Origin: Thermoanaerobaculum sp.
GTDB lineage: Bacteria > Acidobacteriota > Thermoanaerobaculia > Multivoradales > UBA5704
Length of the DNA: 64,000 nucleotides
Direction: 5' to 3'
Assembly: GCA_021154885.1 (NCBI GenBank)
Contig: JAJKHS010000100.1
Location: 62,001-126,000, forward strand
In this document: positions 35,986-46,225 of the stretch, one piece after another
How positions within the stretch are numbered: the stretch's first letter is position 1
Layout of the letters: every line of letters begins with the position of its first letter
Position numbers and translations under genes: made by a program
Notes under the pieces: generated by a model
What the model saw: only the letters and a program-made list of their open reading frames with translations
Told to the model about the DNA's origin: nothing
Database searches by the model: none

Positions 35986-37251
35986 GTGACGGCTGCCGCT
36001 GCCCATCGCGCCATCGACGCGGTCTGGAGGATCGAGTCGCCGCGGCTCATCGCCGGTCTCACGCGGATGGTGCGCGACGTCGGTCTGGCCGAGGACCTCG
36101 CCCAGGACGCTCTCGTCGCCGCGCTTGAGCGGTGGCCGGAGTCGGGGGTCCCGGACAACCCGGGCGCCTGGCTCATGGCCACCGCGAAGCGCCGTGCGAT
36201 CGACCTGCTGCGCCGGAGAACGCTGCTCGAGCGCAAGCACCAGGAGCTCGGGCGCGACCTCGAGGCCCAGCAGGAGATGGCCGTGCCGGATCTCGACGCC
36301 GTGATCGACGATCCCGTGGGCGACGACCTCCTGAGCCTCGTGTTCATAGCCTGTCATCCGGTCCTCTCGACCGAGGCGCGCGTGGCGCTCACGCTGCGCC
36401 TGCTGGGAGGTCTGACGACCGAGGAAATCGCGCGTGCGTTCCTTGTCCCGGAGCCGACCGTCGCCCAGCGCATCGTCCGCGCCAAGCGAACCCTCGCCGA
36501 GGCGCGCGTCCCCTTCGAGGTCCCCCGCGGGGAGGAGCTCGCCGCCCGCCTGTCGTCGGTGCTCGAGGTCATCTATCTCGTGTTCAACGAGGGCTACTCG
36601 GCGACCGCTGGCGACGACTGGATGCGGCCTGCGCTCTGCGAGGATGCGCTCCGTCTCGGCCGGGTCCTGGCCGCGCTCGTTCCGCAGGAGCCGGAGGTCC
36701 ACGGCCTCGTCGCGCTGATGGAGATCCAGGCATCGCGCTCAAGGGCGCGGACCGGTCCGTCCGGGGAGCCCATCCTGCTCTTCGATCAAAACCGCGCGCG
36801 CTGGGACCAGCTCCTCATCCGGCGGGGTCTCGCGGCGCTCGCGCGTGCCGAGGAGCTCGGCGGCGCGCTCGGCCCGTACGCGTTGCAGGCCGCCATCGCC
36901 GCCTGCCACGCGCGAGCGCGTACGCCGGCGGAGACGGACTGGGCGCGCATCGTGGCGCTCTACGATGCGCTCGCCCGGCTCGCGCCGTCCCCCGTCGTGG
37001 AGCTGAACCGTGCGGTCGCGCTCGCCATGGCGTTCGGCCCGGCTGCGGGCCTCGAGCTCGTCGATGCGCTGGCCGCGGAGCCGTCGCTCCAAGGCTATCA
37101 CCTCCTGCCGGGCGTGCGCGGCGACCTTCTCGCCAAGCTCGGCCGCTTCGACGAGGCCCGTGCGGAGCTCGAACGCGCCGCCTCGCTGACGCGAAACGCC
37201 CGCGAGCGCGAGTTGCTCCTCGCGCGCGCCCGCCACGTGCGAGATTCGTGA
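35986..37251 (+). CDS. ECF42-type RNA polymerase sigma factor with C-terminal repeat domain
   Basis: 421 aa starting at GTG. Sigma region 2 covers about residues 15-75 (AEDLAQDALVAALERWP, then NPGAWLMATAKRRAIDLLRR). Region 4 covers about 125-165 (LRLLGGLTTEEIARAFLVPEPTVAQRIVRAKR). The remainder, opening with VIYLVFNEGYSAT, is the long TPR-like C-terminal domain typical of ECF42-group factors, roughly twice the size of a plain ECF factor. No anti-sigma factor gene is adjacent, as usual for this group, in which the C-terminal domain is thought to take over regulation. Known ECF42 factors often sit beside YCII/DGPF-domain genes. Here the upstream neighbour is DoxX, its probable target or partner (inference). 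Confidence 0.88.
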   Translation: MTAAAAHRAIDAVWRIESPRLIAGLTRMVRDVGLAEDLAQDALVAALERWPESGVPDNPGAWLMATAKRRAIDLLRRRTLLERKHQELGRDLEAQQEMAVPDLDAVIDDPVGDDLLSLVFIACHPVLSTEARVALTLRLLGGLTTEEIARAFLVPEPTVAQRIVRAKRTLAEARVPFEVPRGEELAARLSSVLEVIYLVFNEGYSATAGDDWMRPALCEDALRLGRVLAALVPQEPEVHGLVALMEIQASRSRARTGPSGEPILLFDQNRARWDQLLIRRGLAALARAEELGGALGPYALQAAIAACHARARTPAETDWARIVALYDALARLAPSPVVELNRAVALAMAFGPAAGLELVDALAAEPSLQGYHLLPGVRGDLLAKLGRFDEARAELERAASLTRNARERELLLARARHVRDS

Positions 37252-37395
37252 GGGGGTGTCTCAGAAGCCCTTCCGAAGCCGTCTCACTCCTGCTAGATCG
37301 CACCACGAACTGCTCGCCATGAGGCCGGGCTGCAGGGCTCGGCGGAAGGCCTGCCCTACGGCTTTGGATGCCTGATCCGGCAACCGCCGCGAGCG

Positions 37396-38250
37396 CTAAT
37401 AGACCAGCGTCTCGTAGTGCCAGCCGTGACTGACGATTTGAACCTGGTTCGCGAGCTGCGCGGGCATGGAGATGCGGTTATCGGGTGCGAAGAGCTCGAC
37501 TACTACGTGCGTCTGAGGGGGAAGGAAATAGGCCGCCTGGCTTCGGCTTCCAGAGAAGCGGAATTTCCCCATCAACACCGGGTGAGTGGCCTCCCGCAGC
37601 CGAATGAGGTTAGCCTCTCCCCTGACTTCGATCTTGAGACCCGCAGCAGACGAGGAAGGAGGCCCGACAGGGGGTGGTCCGCTCCTCGGGGGGGCAGGTG
37701 CTCCAGGCGGTGACCAAGGCTGCTGATGATCGAGGCGTTGCCTGAGGTCTTTCAACTCGAGGCCCTGGTCCTCGATGAGCTTTCCCTGCTCGGCAAGGAG
37801 GCGGTCGTGCTCGGCCAGCCGGCGCTCGTGCTCTTCGACCATCTTCCGAATCATCTTCATGTCGGAAGAGAGCTCTGCACGGTACTTCGCGACCTGCGTC
37901 TGAGTGGTTTTGCCCGCCAGAAGCTGCCGGATGATCTCCAACTCCCGTCGAGCCACAGCGAGCTGCTCTTCGACCTGCTTCTGATTCGCGGTGCCCTTGT
38001 CGACTTGGGCCTGGAGGTGCCGTTCTACCGCTTGGATTTTCTTTTCATTGTCTCTGCCGAGGACTTTGTCCACGATCGGGTCGATCACCTTGCCCACGGA
38101 GTAGCCGCCGAGCGTCGAGAGCAACCACCCGCCTACCGTCCAAAGAGCTTCGGCCTCGGCCGGGATCAGAGGCCCCTGGCCTGCGCCCGGAGGCGCCGCA
38201 GCAACGATTGCTGCTGCGAGCAGCCAAGCTGCAACTCCCCGAGGTTTCAT
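37396..38250 (-). CDS. secreted coiled-coil protein of unknown function
   Basis: 284 aa, not recognised as a named family. Residues 1-25 form a signal peptide (MKPRG..., hydrophobic Ala/Val core, AGQG). A Gly-rich hydrophobic stretch follows at about 35-60 (LLSTLGGYSVGKVIDPIVDKVLG). Then comes a long charged coiled coil (about 65-165; Lys/Glu/Gln-rich heptads such as EEHERRLAEHDRLLAEQGKLIEDQ), a Pro-rich hinge (about 170-195) and a compact C-terminal domain ending in HGWHYETLVY. The layout suggests an exported, possibly oligomeric envelope protein. Divergent from the DUF6600-like gene, sharing about 190 bp upstream DNA. No enzyme motif seen. Confidence 0.6.
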   Translation of the reverse strand: MKPRGVAAWLLAAAIVAAAPPGAGQGPLIPAEAEALWTVGGWLLSTLGGYSVGKVIDPIVDKVLGRDNEKKIQAVERHLQAQVDKGTANQKQVEEQLAVARRELEIIRQLLAGKTTQTQVAKYRAELSSDMKMIRKMVEEHERRLAEHDRLLAEQGKLIEDQGLELKDLRQRLDHQQPWSPPGAPAPPRSGPPPVGPPSSSAAGLKIEVRGEANLIRLREATHPVLMGKFRFSGSRSQAAYFLPPQTHVVVELFAPDNRISMPAQLANQVQIVSHGWHYETLVY

Positions 38251-38443
38251 GCGAGATATGTAGCATGTCCGAGGGTGCAGTTCAAGAGTATCGGGTCCAC
38301 CTCCTCCGAGGGAACGCCGCTAGTTATACCTATTTGCAAACTTCCATTTGACCACGGTTCGGGTGTGTGGTTTAAAGGGAGCTGTCGGGTCAGCCATGCT
38401 CTGAGCCACTGTTTGACCATGCATGGATGGAGGATGCAGGACT

Positions 38444-39676
38444 ATGAAAATATTTGCAATCACAATTTCTCTCCTGCTGGCAGGTTTTCTGGGAGCCGCA
38501 GCTCAGGTTCTGGAGCCGCCGCCGCTCCCGGGCGCCGACGACCCACAGGCCGTAGAAGAAGCTCCGGCGACCGAAGCGAACACCAACGATCCCGGGGCGG
38601 CGCTCGATTCCTTTCGCGAGGAGCTCGCTCCTTACGGCGGTCAGTGGACGACCCGGCAGGACGTGGGCGAGGTCTGGGTGCCTCCCGTCCCCACGGGTTG
38701 GCGTCCTTATACCAACGGTCACTGGGCTAATACCGACCAGGGCTGGGGATGGGTGGCGGACGAGCCCTGGGGATGGGCGACGTTCCATTACGGCCGTTGG
38801 GGCTATTATCAGGACCTGGGCTGGGCCTGGGTACCAGGCAACGTGTGGGCGCCGGCGTGGGTGGCTTGGCAGGAGGGCTCGGGCTATGTCGGGTGGGCCC
38901 CTTTGCCGCCGAGCGTCGAGTTCAGCGCCGACGCTGGCTTGGGAGTGGGTGCGGCTGCGATCACCGCCGGCTTCTTCACCCTCGTGGCCGAACGGAATTT
39001 TCTGGCTCCGAGAGTCGCCACGGTGATCCTGCCGACTTCCCGAAACGTCACCCTCCTTCACACTTGCCACGACATCACCCGCTATCCGGTCTTTGGGCAT
39101 CGCGTCTACAACTCGGGCGTCGACGCGCGGCGCATCGAGTTTGCCACCCGCCGGGCCGTACCGCGGCTGCAGGTGGCGACGATGGCGAGCGGGAGGCGGG
39201 GTGAGAGGGGGGCGTTCTATCAACCGCCCGTCGTCTCTCGTGCGGCACGGGCGAACCAAGGCGAGTTCGGCCGCTTTCTTTCGCCCCGAGTGGTGGAACA
39301 GCGGAGGAGCCGCCCTCAAGGCTTCAGTGCCCAGGGCGCGCCGCGCCCTGGAACCATGACCGGTCGCGAGCCAGGCTCGTCGAGGTCGAGGTCTGCTGAA
39401 CCCATCTACACTCCAGACCGGACCAGGCAGTCCAGGCGTGACGCACCCACCTACACGCCGGACCGGACCACCCGGTCCAGGCGTGACACTCCTGCCTATA
39501 CGCCAGACCGGACGCGTCGATCGACCGACACTCGCAGCCATGCCGTGCCGGTGCAGCCTTCGCCGCATAACCACCCCGGACCCTCAAGAGTACAGCCGAG
39601 TCAGCCGAGGCCCCAGCCCAAGAGCCAGTCGAAGCCTCAGCCCCGAAGCTCTGAGAAGTCTCGGCACAGGCCCTGA
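38444..39676 (+). CDS. secreted DUF6600-like protein with YTPDR repeats
   Basis: About 410 aa from ATG 38444, chosen because the signal peptide begins there (MKIFAITISLLLAGFLGAA). Residues about 55-165 are Trp/Gly/Tyr-rich (YGGQW, GWRPYTNGHW, GWGWVADEPWGWATFHYGRWG, GWAWVPG), the pattern annotated as DUF6600 in secreted proteins of several Gram-negative phyla. A basic middle part follows. The C-terminal third is low-complexity, with three 15-residue repeats of the form YTPDRTxxSRRDxP, then Pro/Gln/Ser/Lys-rich sequence. Function unknown; the composition suggests an exported, surface- or wall-associated protein. Converges on the MFS pump gene 16 bp away. Confidence 0.75.
   Translation: MKIFAITISLLLAGFLGAAAQVLEPPPLPGADDPQAVEEAPATEANTNDPGAALDSFREELAPYGGQWTTRQDVGEVWVPPVPTGWRPYTNGHWANTDQGWGWVADEPWGWATFHYGRWGYYQDLGWAWVPGNVWAPAWVAWQEGSGYVGWAPLPPSVEFSADAGLGVGAAAITAGFFTLVAERNFLAPRVATVILPTSRNVTLLHTCHDITRYPVFGHRVYNSGVDARRIEFATRRAVPRLQVATMASGRRGERGAFYQPPVVSRAARANQGEFGRFLSPRVVEQRRSRPQGFSAQGAPRPGTMTGREPGSSRSRSAEPIYTPDRTRQSRRDAPTYTPDRTTRSRRDTPAYTPDRTRRSTDTRSHAVPVQPSPHNHPGPSRVQPSQPRPQPKSQSKPQPRSSEKSRHRP
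39407..39541 (+). repeat. three 45-bp coding repeats
   Basis: Tandem 45-bp units at 39407, 39452 and 39497 encode YTPDRTxxSRRDxP-type segments in the tail of the DUF6600-like protein. The third unit has diverged at its end. In-frame units imply expansion under coding constraint. Confidence 0.75.
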
Positions 39677-39692
39677 GCGCGCGACGACACCC

Positions 39693-41243
39693 TCAGTGCA
39701 TCGACACCGGCGCCGCCGCCCGTCCGCTCCGGCGCTTGAAGAGGAGCAGCATGGGGATGCAGCAGAGGAAGAAGACGCCGACGACGCGGAAGGCGTCCAT
39801 GTAGGTGAGCAGGAAGGTCTGCTTCATCACCGCTCCCTCCAGCGCGGCGTAGGCCTGCTGCTGGGCCTGGAAGAGGCTCGAGCCCCGCGACATCAGTCCT
39901 TGAGTGATCGCCGAGAGGCGCTCCCGCACGGCCGGATCGTAGATCGACGTGTGGGAGAGGAGATTGGCCCGGTGCGTCCACGAGCGGTACTGGATGAAGG
40001 TCGCCACCAGCGCCACGCCGAAGGAGCCGCCGAGCTGGCGCATCATGTTGGTCAGCCCCGCGCCCTGCGGAATGTCTTTACCCCTTAAGCCCGAGAGCGC
40101 CATGGTGGTCAGCGGCACGAAGAGGAATCCCAGGCCCACGCCGCGCAGGATCAGCGGCCAGAAGAAGTCCTGGCGGTCCGAGGCCAGGGTCGAGTGCGAG
40201 AGCAGCCAGGTGAAGAAGAAGAAGGAGATGAAGCCCAGGGCGTTCAGGAGCTGCGGCGGCACTCCCTTCTGCAACAGGCGGCCCACCACGGGCATCATCA
40301 CCGCCGTGGCGAGCGAGCCCGGCAGCAGGATCAGCCCGGTCTGCATGGCCGTGAAGCCGAGCAGGTTCTGGGCGAAGACGGGGAAGATGAACACCGAGGC
40401 ATAGAGGCCGAAGCCCATGATGAAGGTGAAGAAGGTGCCCACGGCGAGCGAGCGGTCCTTGAGCACCCGCAGGTCCACGATCGGATGTTTGGTGGTGAGC
40501 TCGCGCCAGATGAAGGCGGCGAGGCAGAGGACGGCGGCGGCGGTGAGCGCCGTGATGTAGTTGGTCGCGAACCAGTCCTCGCTCTCCCCGCGTTCGAGCA
40601 CGATCTGCAACGAGCCGATGCCGGCCACCAGCAGGGCGATCCCCGTCCAGTCCACCCGGGTGACCTTGCGCGTCTCCCTGGATTCGGGGATGAAGGCCAT
40701 GGCCATCAGCGCGGCGACGATGCCGATGGGGAGGTTGACGTAGAAGATCCAGCGCCAGGAGTAGCTGTCGGTGATCCAGCCGCCCAGGGTGGGGCCGACG
40801 GTGGGCCCCACCACCACGCCGAGGCCGAAGAGCGCGTTGGCCATGCCCATCTCTTCGGGCGGGAAGGTCTCCACCAGGATCGCCTGCGAGGTGGAGAGCA
40901 TGGCGCCGCCGCCGGCCCCCTGGATGAAGCGGAAGATCACCAGCTCCCAGAGCCCGGTGGCGTGGCCGCAGAAGAACGACGCGACGGTGAACAGGATGAG
41001 CGAGCCGGTGAAGTAGTTGCGGCGGCCGAAGACCGAGGCGAACCAGCCGGTCATCGGGATGACGATCACGTTGGCCACCACGTAGCCGGTCACCACCCAG
41101 GCGATCTGGTCGAGCGTCGCCCCCAGGTTGCCCATCATCTGGGGGAGGGCGACGTTGACGATCGAGGTGTCGATCAGCTCGATCATCGAGGCCAGGATGA
41201 CCGTGATGGTGATGATCCATTTGTTGGCGCCCTGCTGGGCCAT
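39693..41243 (-). CDS. DHA2-family MFS efflux pump (EmrB-like)
   Basis: About 516 aa with 14 hydrophobic segments expected for DHA2. Signatures: LIDTSIVNVALPQM in helix 1, GRRNYFTGSLILF around the loop 2-3 motif A position, GLGVVVGPTVGPTLGGWI (motif C of drug antiporters), and a late TYMDAFRVVGVFFLCCIPMLLLF helix. I start at ATG 41243 (MAQQGANKW), behind GGGAGAGGGA, rather than the frame beginning 11 codons earlier. EmrB-type pumps are proton-driven and work with an EmrA adaptor and a TolC-like channel; both are encoded immediately upstream in the same operon. It could export the cluster's peptide but lies 4.5 kb beyond the cluster edge and looks like a general drug efflux system. Confidence 0.93.
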   Translation of the reverse strand: MAQQGANKWIITITVILASMIELIDTSIVNVALPQMMGNLGATLDQIAWVVTGYVVANVIVIPMTGWFASVFGRRNYFTGSLILFTVASFFCGHATGLWELVIFRFIQGAGGGAMLSTSQAILVETFPPEEMGMANALFGLGVVVGPTVGPTLGGWITDSYSWRWIFYVNLPIGIVAALMAMAFIPESRETRKVTRVDWTGIALLVAGIGSLQIVLERGESEDWFATNYITALTAAAVLCLAAFIWRELTTKHPIVDLRVLKDRSLAVGTFFTFIMGFGLYASVFIFPVFAQNLLGFTAMQTGLILLPGSLATAVMMPVVGRLLQKGVPPQLLNALGFISFFFFTWLLSHSTLASDRQDFFWPLILRGVGLGFLFVPLTTMALSGLRGKDIPQGAGLTNMMRQLGGSFGVALVATFIQYRSWTHRANLLSHTSIYDPAVRERLSAITQGLMSRGSSLFQAQQQAYAALEGAVMKQTFLLTYMDAFRVVGVFFLCCIPMLLLFKRRSGRAAAPVSMH

Positions 41244-41285
41244 GGCGAAATCCCTCTCCCCTTTTCGCGAGTCCAACCTGAGCGA

Positions 41286-42425
41286 TCAATCCAGGTTCAC
41301 GATGACCGAGGCGTTCATGCCCACGCGCAGCGGACGCTGCGGGTCGGACGGATCGGTGAAGACGATCTTCACCGGCACCCGCTGCACCACCTTGGTGAAG
41401 TTGCCGGTGGCGTTGTCCGGCGGCAGCAGCGAGAACCGCGCCCCGGTGGCCGCGGCGAGCGACTCGACGCGGCCGTGGAAGGTGTGGCCGGGGTAAGCGT
41501 CCACCTCGATCTCCGCCGTCTGCCCAGGGTGCATCCTGGCGAGCTGCGTCTCCTTGAAGTTGGCGCTCACCCAGGTGTCGGTGCCCTGGACGATGGCGAG
41601 CAGCGGCTGGCCGGCCTGGACGAACTGGCCCACCTCGACCGCCTTCTTCGACACGATGCCGGAGACCGGCGCCGTCACCACGGCGTAGGAGATCTGCAGC
41701 TTCGCCGCTTCCAGGGCCGCCTGGTGCTGGGCCACCGCAGCCTGGGCCGCGGCGACCTGGCGCTGGGCGGCCTCGATCTGGGCGGTTCCGGCGTCGGCGG
41801 TGGCGCGGGAGGCCTCGGCGGTGGAGCGGGCGGCTTCGGCCGACGCGCGGGCCGAGTCGGCCGCGGCGCGCGCGGCGTCGTACTGCTGCCGGGAGATCTC
41901 CTCCTTGTCCGCCAGCGTCTTGTAGCGGGCGAGGTCGGCGGCGGTCTGCTCCTGGCGGGTGCGGGCCGCGGAGACGTCGGCCTGGGAGCTGGCGGCCTTG
42001 GCCCGGCTGCTCGCCTGGGCGGCCCGGGTGTTGGCCACGTTCGCCTGCGCGACGGAGACCGCGGCCTGGGCGTTGATCACGGCGGCCTGCTCCTGGTCCA
42101 CCCGGGCCTGGAGGTCCCTGGGATCGATCCTCACCAGCACGTCGCCGGCCTTGACCGGCTGGTTTTCCTGCACCAGCACCTCGGTGACGTAGCCCGGGAC
42201 GCGGGCCAGCACCGGATCGATGTGGCCGTCGATCTGGGCGTCGTCGGTGGTGGCGTGGTGACTGTAGAAGACGAAGGTGCGGAAACCGAAGATGGCGCCC
42301 GCGATCACCAGCACGGCGAGGATGGTGAGGACGACGATCCTGCGGGTCCCCCGCTTTTTCGGTTCAGGCGCGGTCTCCGGCGCCGGCGCCTCCGCGCTCT
42401 TTTCAACTCTCAGTGGACTGCTCAT
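41286..42425 (-). CDS. HlyD/EmrA-type membrane fusion protein
   Basis: About 379 aa. One transmembrane helix near the N-terminus (IVVLTILAVLVIAGAIFGF) is preceded by a short cytoplasmic Pro/Glu-rich segment. Then comes the lipoyl/barrel half-motif (IDGHIDPVLARVPGYVTEVLVQENQPVKAGDVLVRID) and a very Ala/Gln-rich coiled-coil hairpin (about 100-235). The second lipoyl half is VTAPVSGIVSKKAVEVGQFV, and the beta-barrel region includes WVSANFKETQL. This is the EmrA layout. It bridges the inner-membrane pump encoded downstream and the outer membrane factor encoded upstream. The ATG at 42425 lies one base after the outer membrane factor stop, with GGAGG upstream, so the genes are translationally linked. 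Confidence 0.93.
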   Translation of the reverse strand: MSSPLRVEKSAEAPAPETAPEPKKRGTRRIVVLTILAVLVIAGAIFGFRTFVFYSHHATTDDAQIDGHIDPVLARVPGYVTEVLVQENQPVKAGDVLVRIDPRDLQARVDQEQAAVINAQAAVSVAQANVANTRAAQASSRAKAASSQADVSAARTRQEQTAADLARYKTLADKEEISRQQYDAARAAADSARASAEAARSTAEASRATADAGTAQIEAAQRQVAAAQAAVAQHQAALEAAKLQISYAVVTAPVSGIVSKKAVEVGQFVQAGQPLLAIVQGTDTWVSANFKETQLARMHPGQTAEIEVDAYPGHTFHGRVESLAAATGARFSLLPPDNATGNFTKVVQRVPVKIVFTDPSDPQRPLRVGMNASVIVNLD

Positions 42426-42426
42426 T

Positions 42427-43815
42427 TCACTTCCCTCCATCCTGCATGGCGTTTGTTTCAGGGATCAGAGCGCGGATCTGGCCCGTGGCCCGCGACAGGT
42501 CGAAGCGCGCCTGGGCCTCGTCGGCCAGGGCGTCGATGCGCGTGTCGCGGGCGGCGGCGAGCGAGGTCTGGGCGTTGTCGACCTCGATCGACGGCGCGAC
42601 GCCCGCTTTGAAGCGGTCGCTCGCCTGCTCGAGCTCGTCCTCAGCGAGCCGCACGCTCTGGTCGGCCAGCTCGACGCGGCTCCTGGCGCTCGCCCACTGG
42701 AGGAGGGCTTGGCGCACCTCCTGCTCGACCTGGCGCTCGGTGTCCTTCTGCTGGAGCTGGAGCTGCTCCTGCTGCGACCGCGCCTCGGCCACCCGGGCCT
42801 CGATGCGGCGGCCGGTGAAGAGCGGCACGTTGACCACGGCGCCGATCGTCCGGCTCCACTCCACGTCCCGCAGCCGGTTGCCGCTCTCGTTGCCCTGCGC
42901 CTGGGCCGCCAGGGTGGGGAATCTCTCCGCCCGCGCCGCTTCGATGTTGAGGGCGGCGGCGCGCAGGCGCTGCTCGAAGAGCGACAGCTCGGGCCGGCCC
43001 TGCCGCGCCGCGGTCAGGGCGTCCGCCAGAGTGGGCACGGGAGCCGCGGCCTGGCTCCAGTCGTCCGTGAGCACCACGTCGGACCCCAGGTCTGCGCCCA
43101 CGGCCCGCAGCAGTGCGAGGCGCGCCAGGTCGCGCTGGTTGACGGCGACCAGCAGCGCCTGCTGCTGGCGGGCGAGCTGGACGTCGGCCCGCGTGGTGTC
43201 GAGGCGCGTGCCCACGCCAGCGTTCTTCTGGTCCACGGCGAGCTGCCGCAGACGCTGGAACAGGTCGACGTTGGCCTTGATCTCGTCGATGCGCGCCGAG
43301 CTGCGCCCCACGGAGACGTAGAGGGAGGACACGGCCGCGGCCACCTCGTTCTCCGTGCGGCGGCGGTCCTCCTCGCTCACCCGCACACCGGCGCGGGCCG
43401 CCTGGTAGCGCCGCTTCGCCGCGAGGTCGATGACGTTCATGGCGAACGTGACGTGGGCGTCGACGACATTGAACGGCGGCGTGACGGTGGGGACGCCGGG
43501 AAGCGAGAAGCCGAAGGTGGCCAGGTTGAGCGTCTCGTTGGCGACTTGGCTGCCGAGGCTGAGCTGGGGCTGGAGGGCTGAGCGGGCCTCCTGGGCCCGG
43601 GCCTCGGCCTCCGCCGTGCGCGCATTGGCGAGCCGGGTCGCCGTGCCCTCGTCCAGCGCCCGGCGGATGGCGTCGGCCAGCGACAGCCGCAGAGGCGCCT
43701 GAGCCTGCGATGCCGGCGGTGCGGCCGGCGGCTGCGGTTCTCCCAGGGCCGTGCCCGCACCCGCCCCGGCGATCGTCACCAGGGCCACCAGCACTCCCAA
43801 AGCACGGAATCTCAT
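42427..43815 (-). CDS. TolC-family outer membrane efflux protein
   Basis: About 462 aa. The signal peptide is MRFRALGVLVALVTIAGAGAG. Two OEP repeats follow, each with a long amphipathic helical hairpin rich in Ala/Gln/Arg (for example SLADAIRRALDEGTATRLANARTAEAEARA, and late LEQASDRFKAGVAPSIEVDNAQTSLAAARD). I start at ATG 43815, which has AGGAGAGGAAG upstream and overlaps the STAS stop as ATGA. It forms the outer membrane channel for the EmrAB-like pump encoded next. There is no Cys at the signal peptide end, so it is not a lipoprotein of the NodT/OprM type. Confidence 0.92.
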   Translation of the reverse strand: MRFRALGVLVALVTIAGAGAGTALGEPQPPAAPPASQAQAPLRLSLADAIRRALDEGTATRLANARTAEAEARAQEARSALQPQLSLGSQVANETLNLATFGFSLPGVPTVTPPFNVVDAHVTFAMNVIDLAAKRRYQAARAGVRVSEEDRRRTENEVAAAVSSLYVSVGRSSARIDEIKANVDLFQRLRQLAVDQKNAGVGTRLDTTRADVQLARQQQALLVAVNQRDLARLALLRAVGADLGSDVVLTDDWSQAAAPVPTLADALTAARQGRPELSLFEQRLRAAALNIEAARAERFPTLAAQAQGNESGNRLRDVEWSRTIGAVVNVPLFTGRRIEARVAEARSQQEQLQLQQKDTERQVEQEVRQALLQWASARSRVELADQSVRLAEDELEQASDRFKAGVAPSIEVDNAQTSLAAARDTRIDALADEAQARFDLSRATGQIRALIPETNAMQDGGK

Positions 43816-44099
43816 GATGTCTTCCTCTCCTGTTCTTCCCCCTCGCAACGCATCCACGAGAGGACGTAGGCGGGGCAGTGGACCAGCTCGATCCCCTTCG
43901 CGTTGCCGCAGGCGAAGAAACGGACGAGCTCCCGGTCCACGAGGACGACGCCGGCGAGATCGAGAGTCACTCGCCGTCCCGCAGCCCGCGCCCCGGTGAC
44001 CAGCTCCCTCAGCTCTGCCAGGTGCTCCTGCGTGAGCTGGCCGGCCAGGGCGTAGGTGACGGCTTCGGTGGTTTCGGATCGTGTCTCGATGCGCAGCAT
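43812..44099 (-). CDS. small STAS-domain protein
   Basis: 95 aa. The beta-alpha pattern (YALAGQLTQEHLAELRELV, RRVTLDLAGVVLVDRELVRFFA, GIELVHCPAYVLSWM) is that of a STAS domain, as in anti-sigma factor antagonists. The position that carries a phosphorylated Ser in SpoIIAA-type proteins reads VDRELV, with no Ser, so phosphorylation control of that kind is unlikely. It is the first gene of the efflux operon, with its stop overlapping the outer membrane factor start (ATGA). A modulator of expression or of the pump is possible; its actual role is unknown. Confidence 0.7.
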   Translation of the reverse strand: MLRIETRSETTEAVTYALAGQLTQEHLAELRELVTGARAAGRRVTLDLAGVVLVDRELVRFFACGNAKGIELVHCPAYVLSWMRCEGEEQERKTS

Positions 44100-44125
44100 G
44101 GTCTGTGCTCCCGCCGCGGAGGTAT

Positions 44126-44141
44126 TACACGATCGATGCCA
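44126..44141 (-). promoter_or_regulatory. possible sigma-54 promoter for the efflux operon
   Basis: On the minus strand TGGCATCGATCGTGTA has the TGGCA of the -24 box and TG of the -12 box at the correct spacing, but GT instead of the conserved GC at -12. It lies 27 bp upstream of the STAS start, and a sigma-54 activator gene lies just beyond. Tentative. Confidence 0.35.
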
Positions 44142-44349
44142 GGAAGCCGATCTCGAAGAATCAACAACTTAGGAGGGAGTCACGAAGAAGGATCGTTACG
44201 AGATCTCGGGAATTCACGAGATTTCGTACCCCTCAGCGCCAGGGCCAGCAGCCTCCGCTAGACTGACCCGACAAGGCGCAGACCTGGGCGGCAAGACCCT
44301 GGTCCCGCCCGTGAGCTCTGCTGGCTCCTCCTCAGTCCCTGCGACCTCG

Positions 44350-44576
44350 GCAGGAGCCATCGCTGCCGCGGCAGCAGTCGTCGCTGCCATGGCAGCGGTC
44401 ATCGCTGGCTTGGCAGCAGTCGCCGCTGGCTTGGCAGCAGTCATCGCTGGCTTGGCAGCAGTCATCGCTGCCATGGCAGCGGTCGTCGCTGGCTTGGCAG
44501 CAGTCGTTGCTGCCCTGGCAGCAGTCGTCGCTGCCCTGGCAGCGGTCGTCGCTGCCGCGGCAGGAGTCATCAAGGC

Positions 44577-44580
<4 letters not shown>
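44350..44580. repeat. 21-bp tandem repeat array with dyad symmetry
   Basis: Eleven consecutive 21-bp units of the form GCAGCRGTCRTCGCTGSCNNG, the first and last being divergent. Each unit junction makes a dyad, perfect in GCTGCCATGGCAGC and GCTGCCGCGGCAGC. 21 bp is two helical turns, so the dyads face the same side of the DNA. Both strands are open: plus gives an Ala/Val/Ile/Gly heptad repeat (AAVIAGL), minus gives TAAKPAM-like heptads. Neither frame has a clear ribosome binding site. It fills most of the gap between the sigma-54 activator gene and the efflux operon. Either a binding array, a minisatellite, or a small repetitive coding gene. Confidence 0.85.
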
Positions 44581-46214
<1,634 letters not shown>

Positions 46215-46225
46215 GGAGGGAGATC

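Noticed and set aside
39693-44099. Efflux operon as the dedicated exporter of the NRPS product
   Set aside because: It lies 4.5 kb beyond the cluster terminator with unrelated genes between and its own regulator. A role is possible but unsupported.
44291-44305. GG...TTGC on the minus strand as a sigma-54 promoter
   Set aside because: The GG-to-GC spacing is one base too long; the site at 44126-44141 has correct spacing, though a mismatch at -12.
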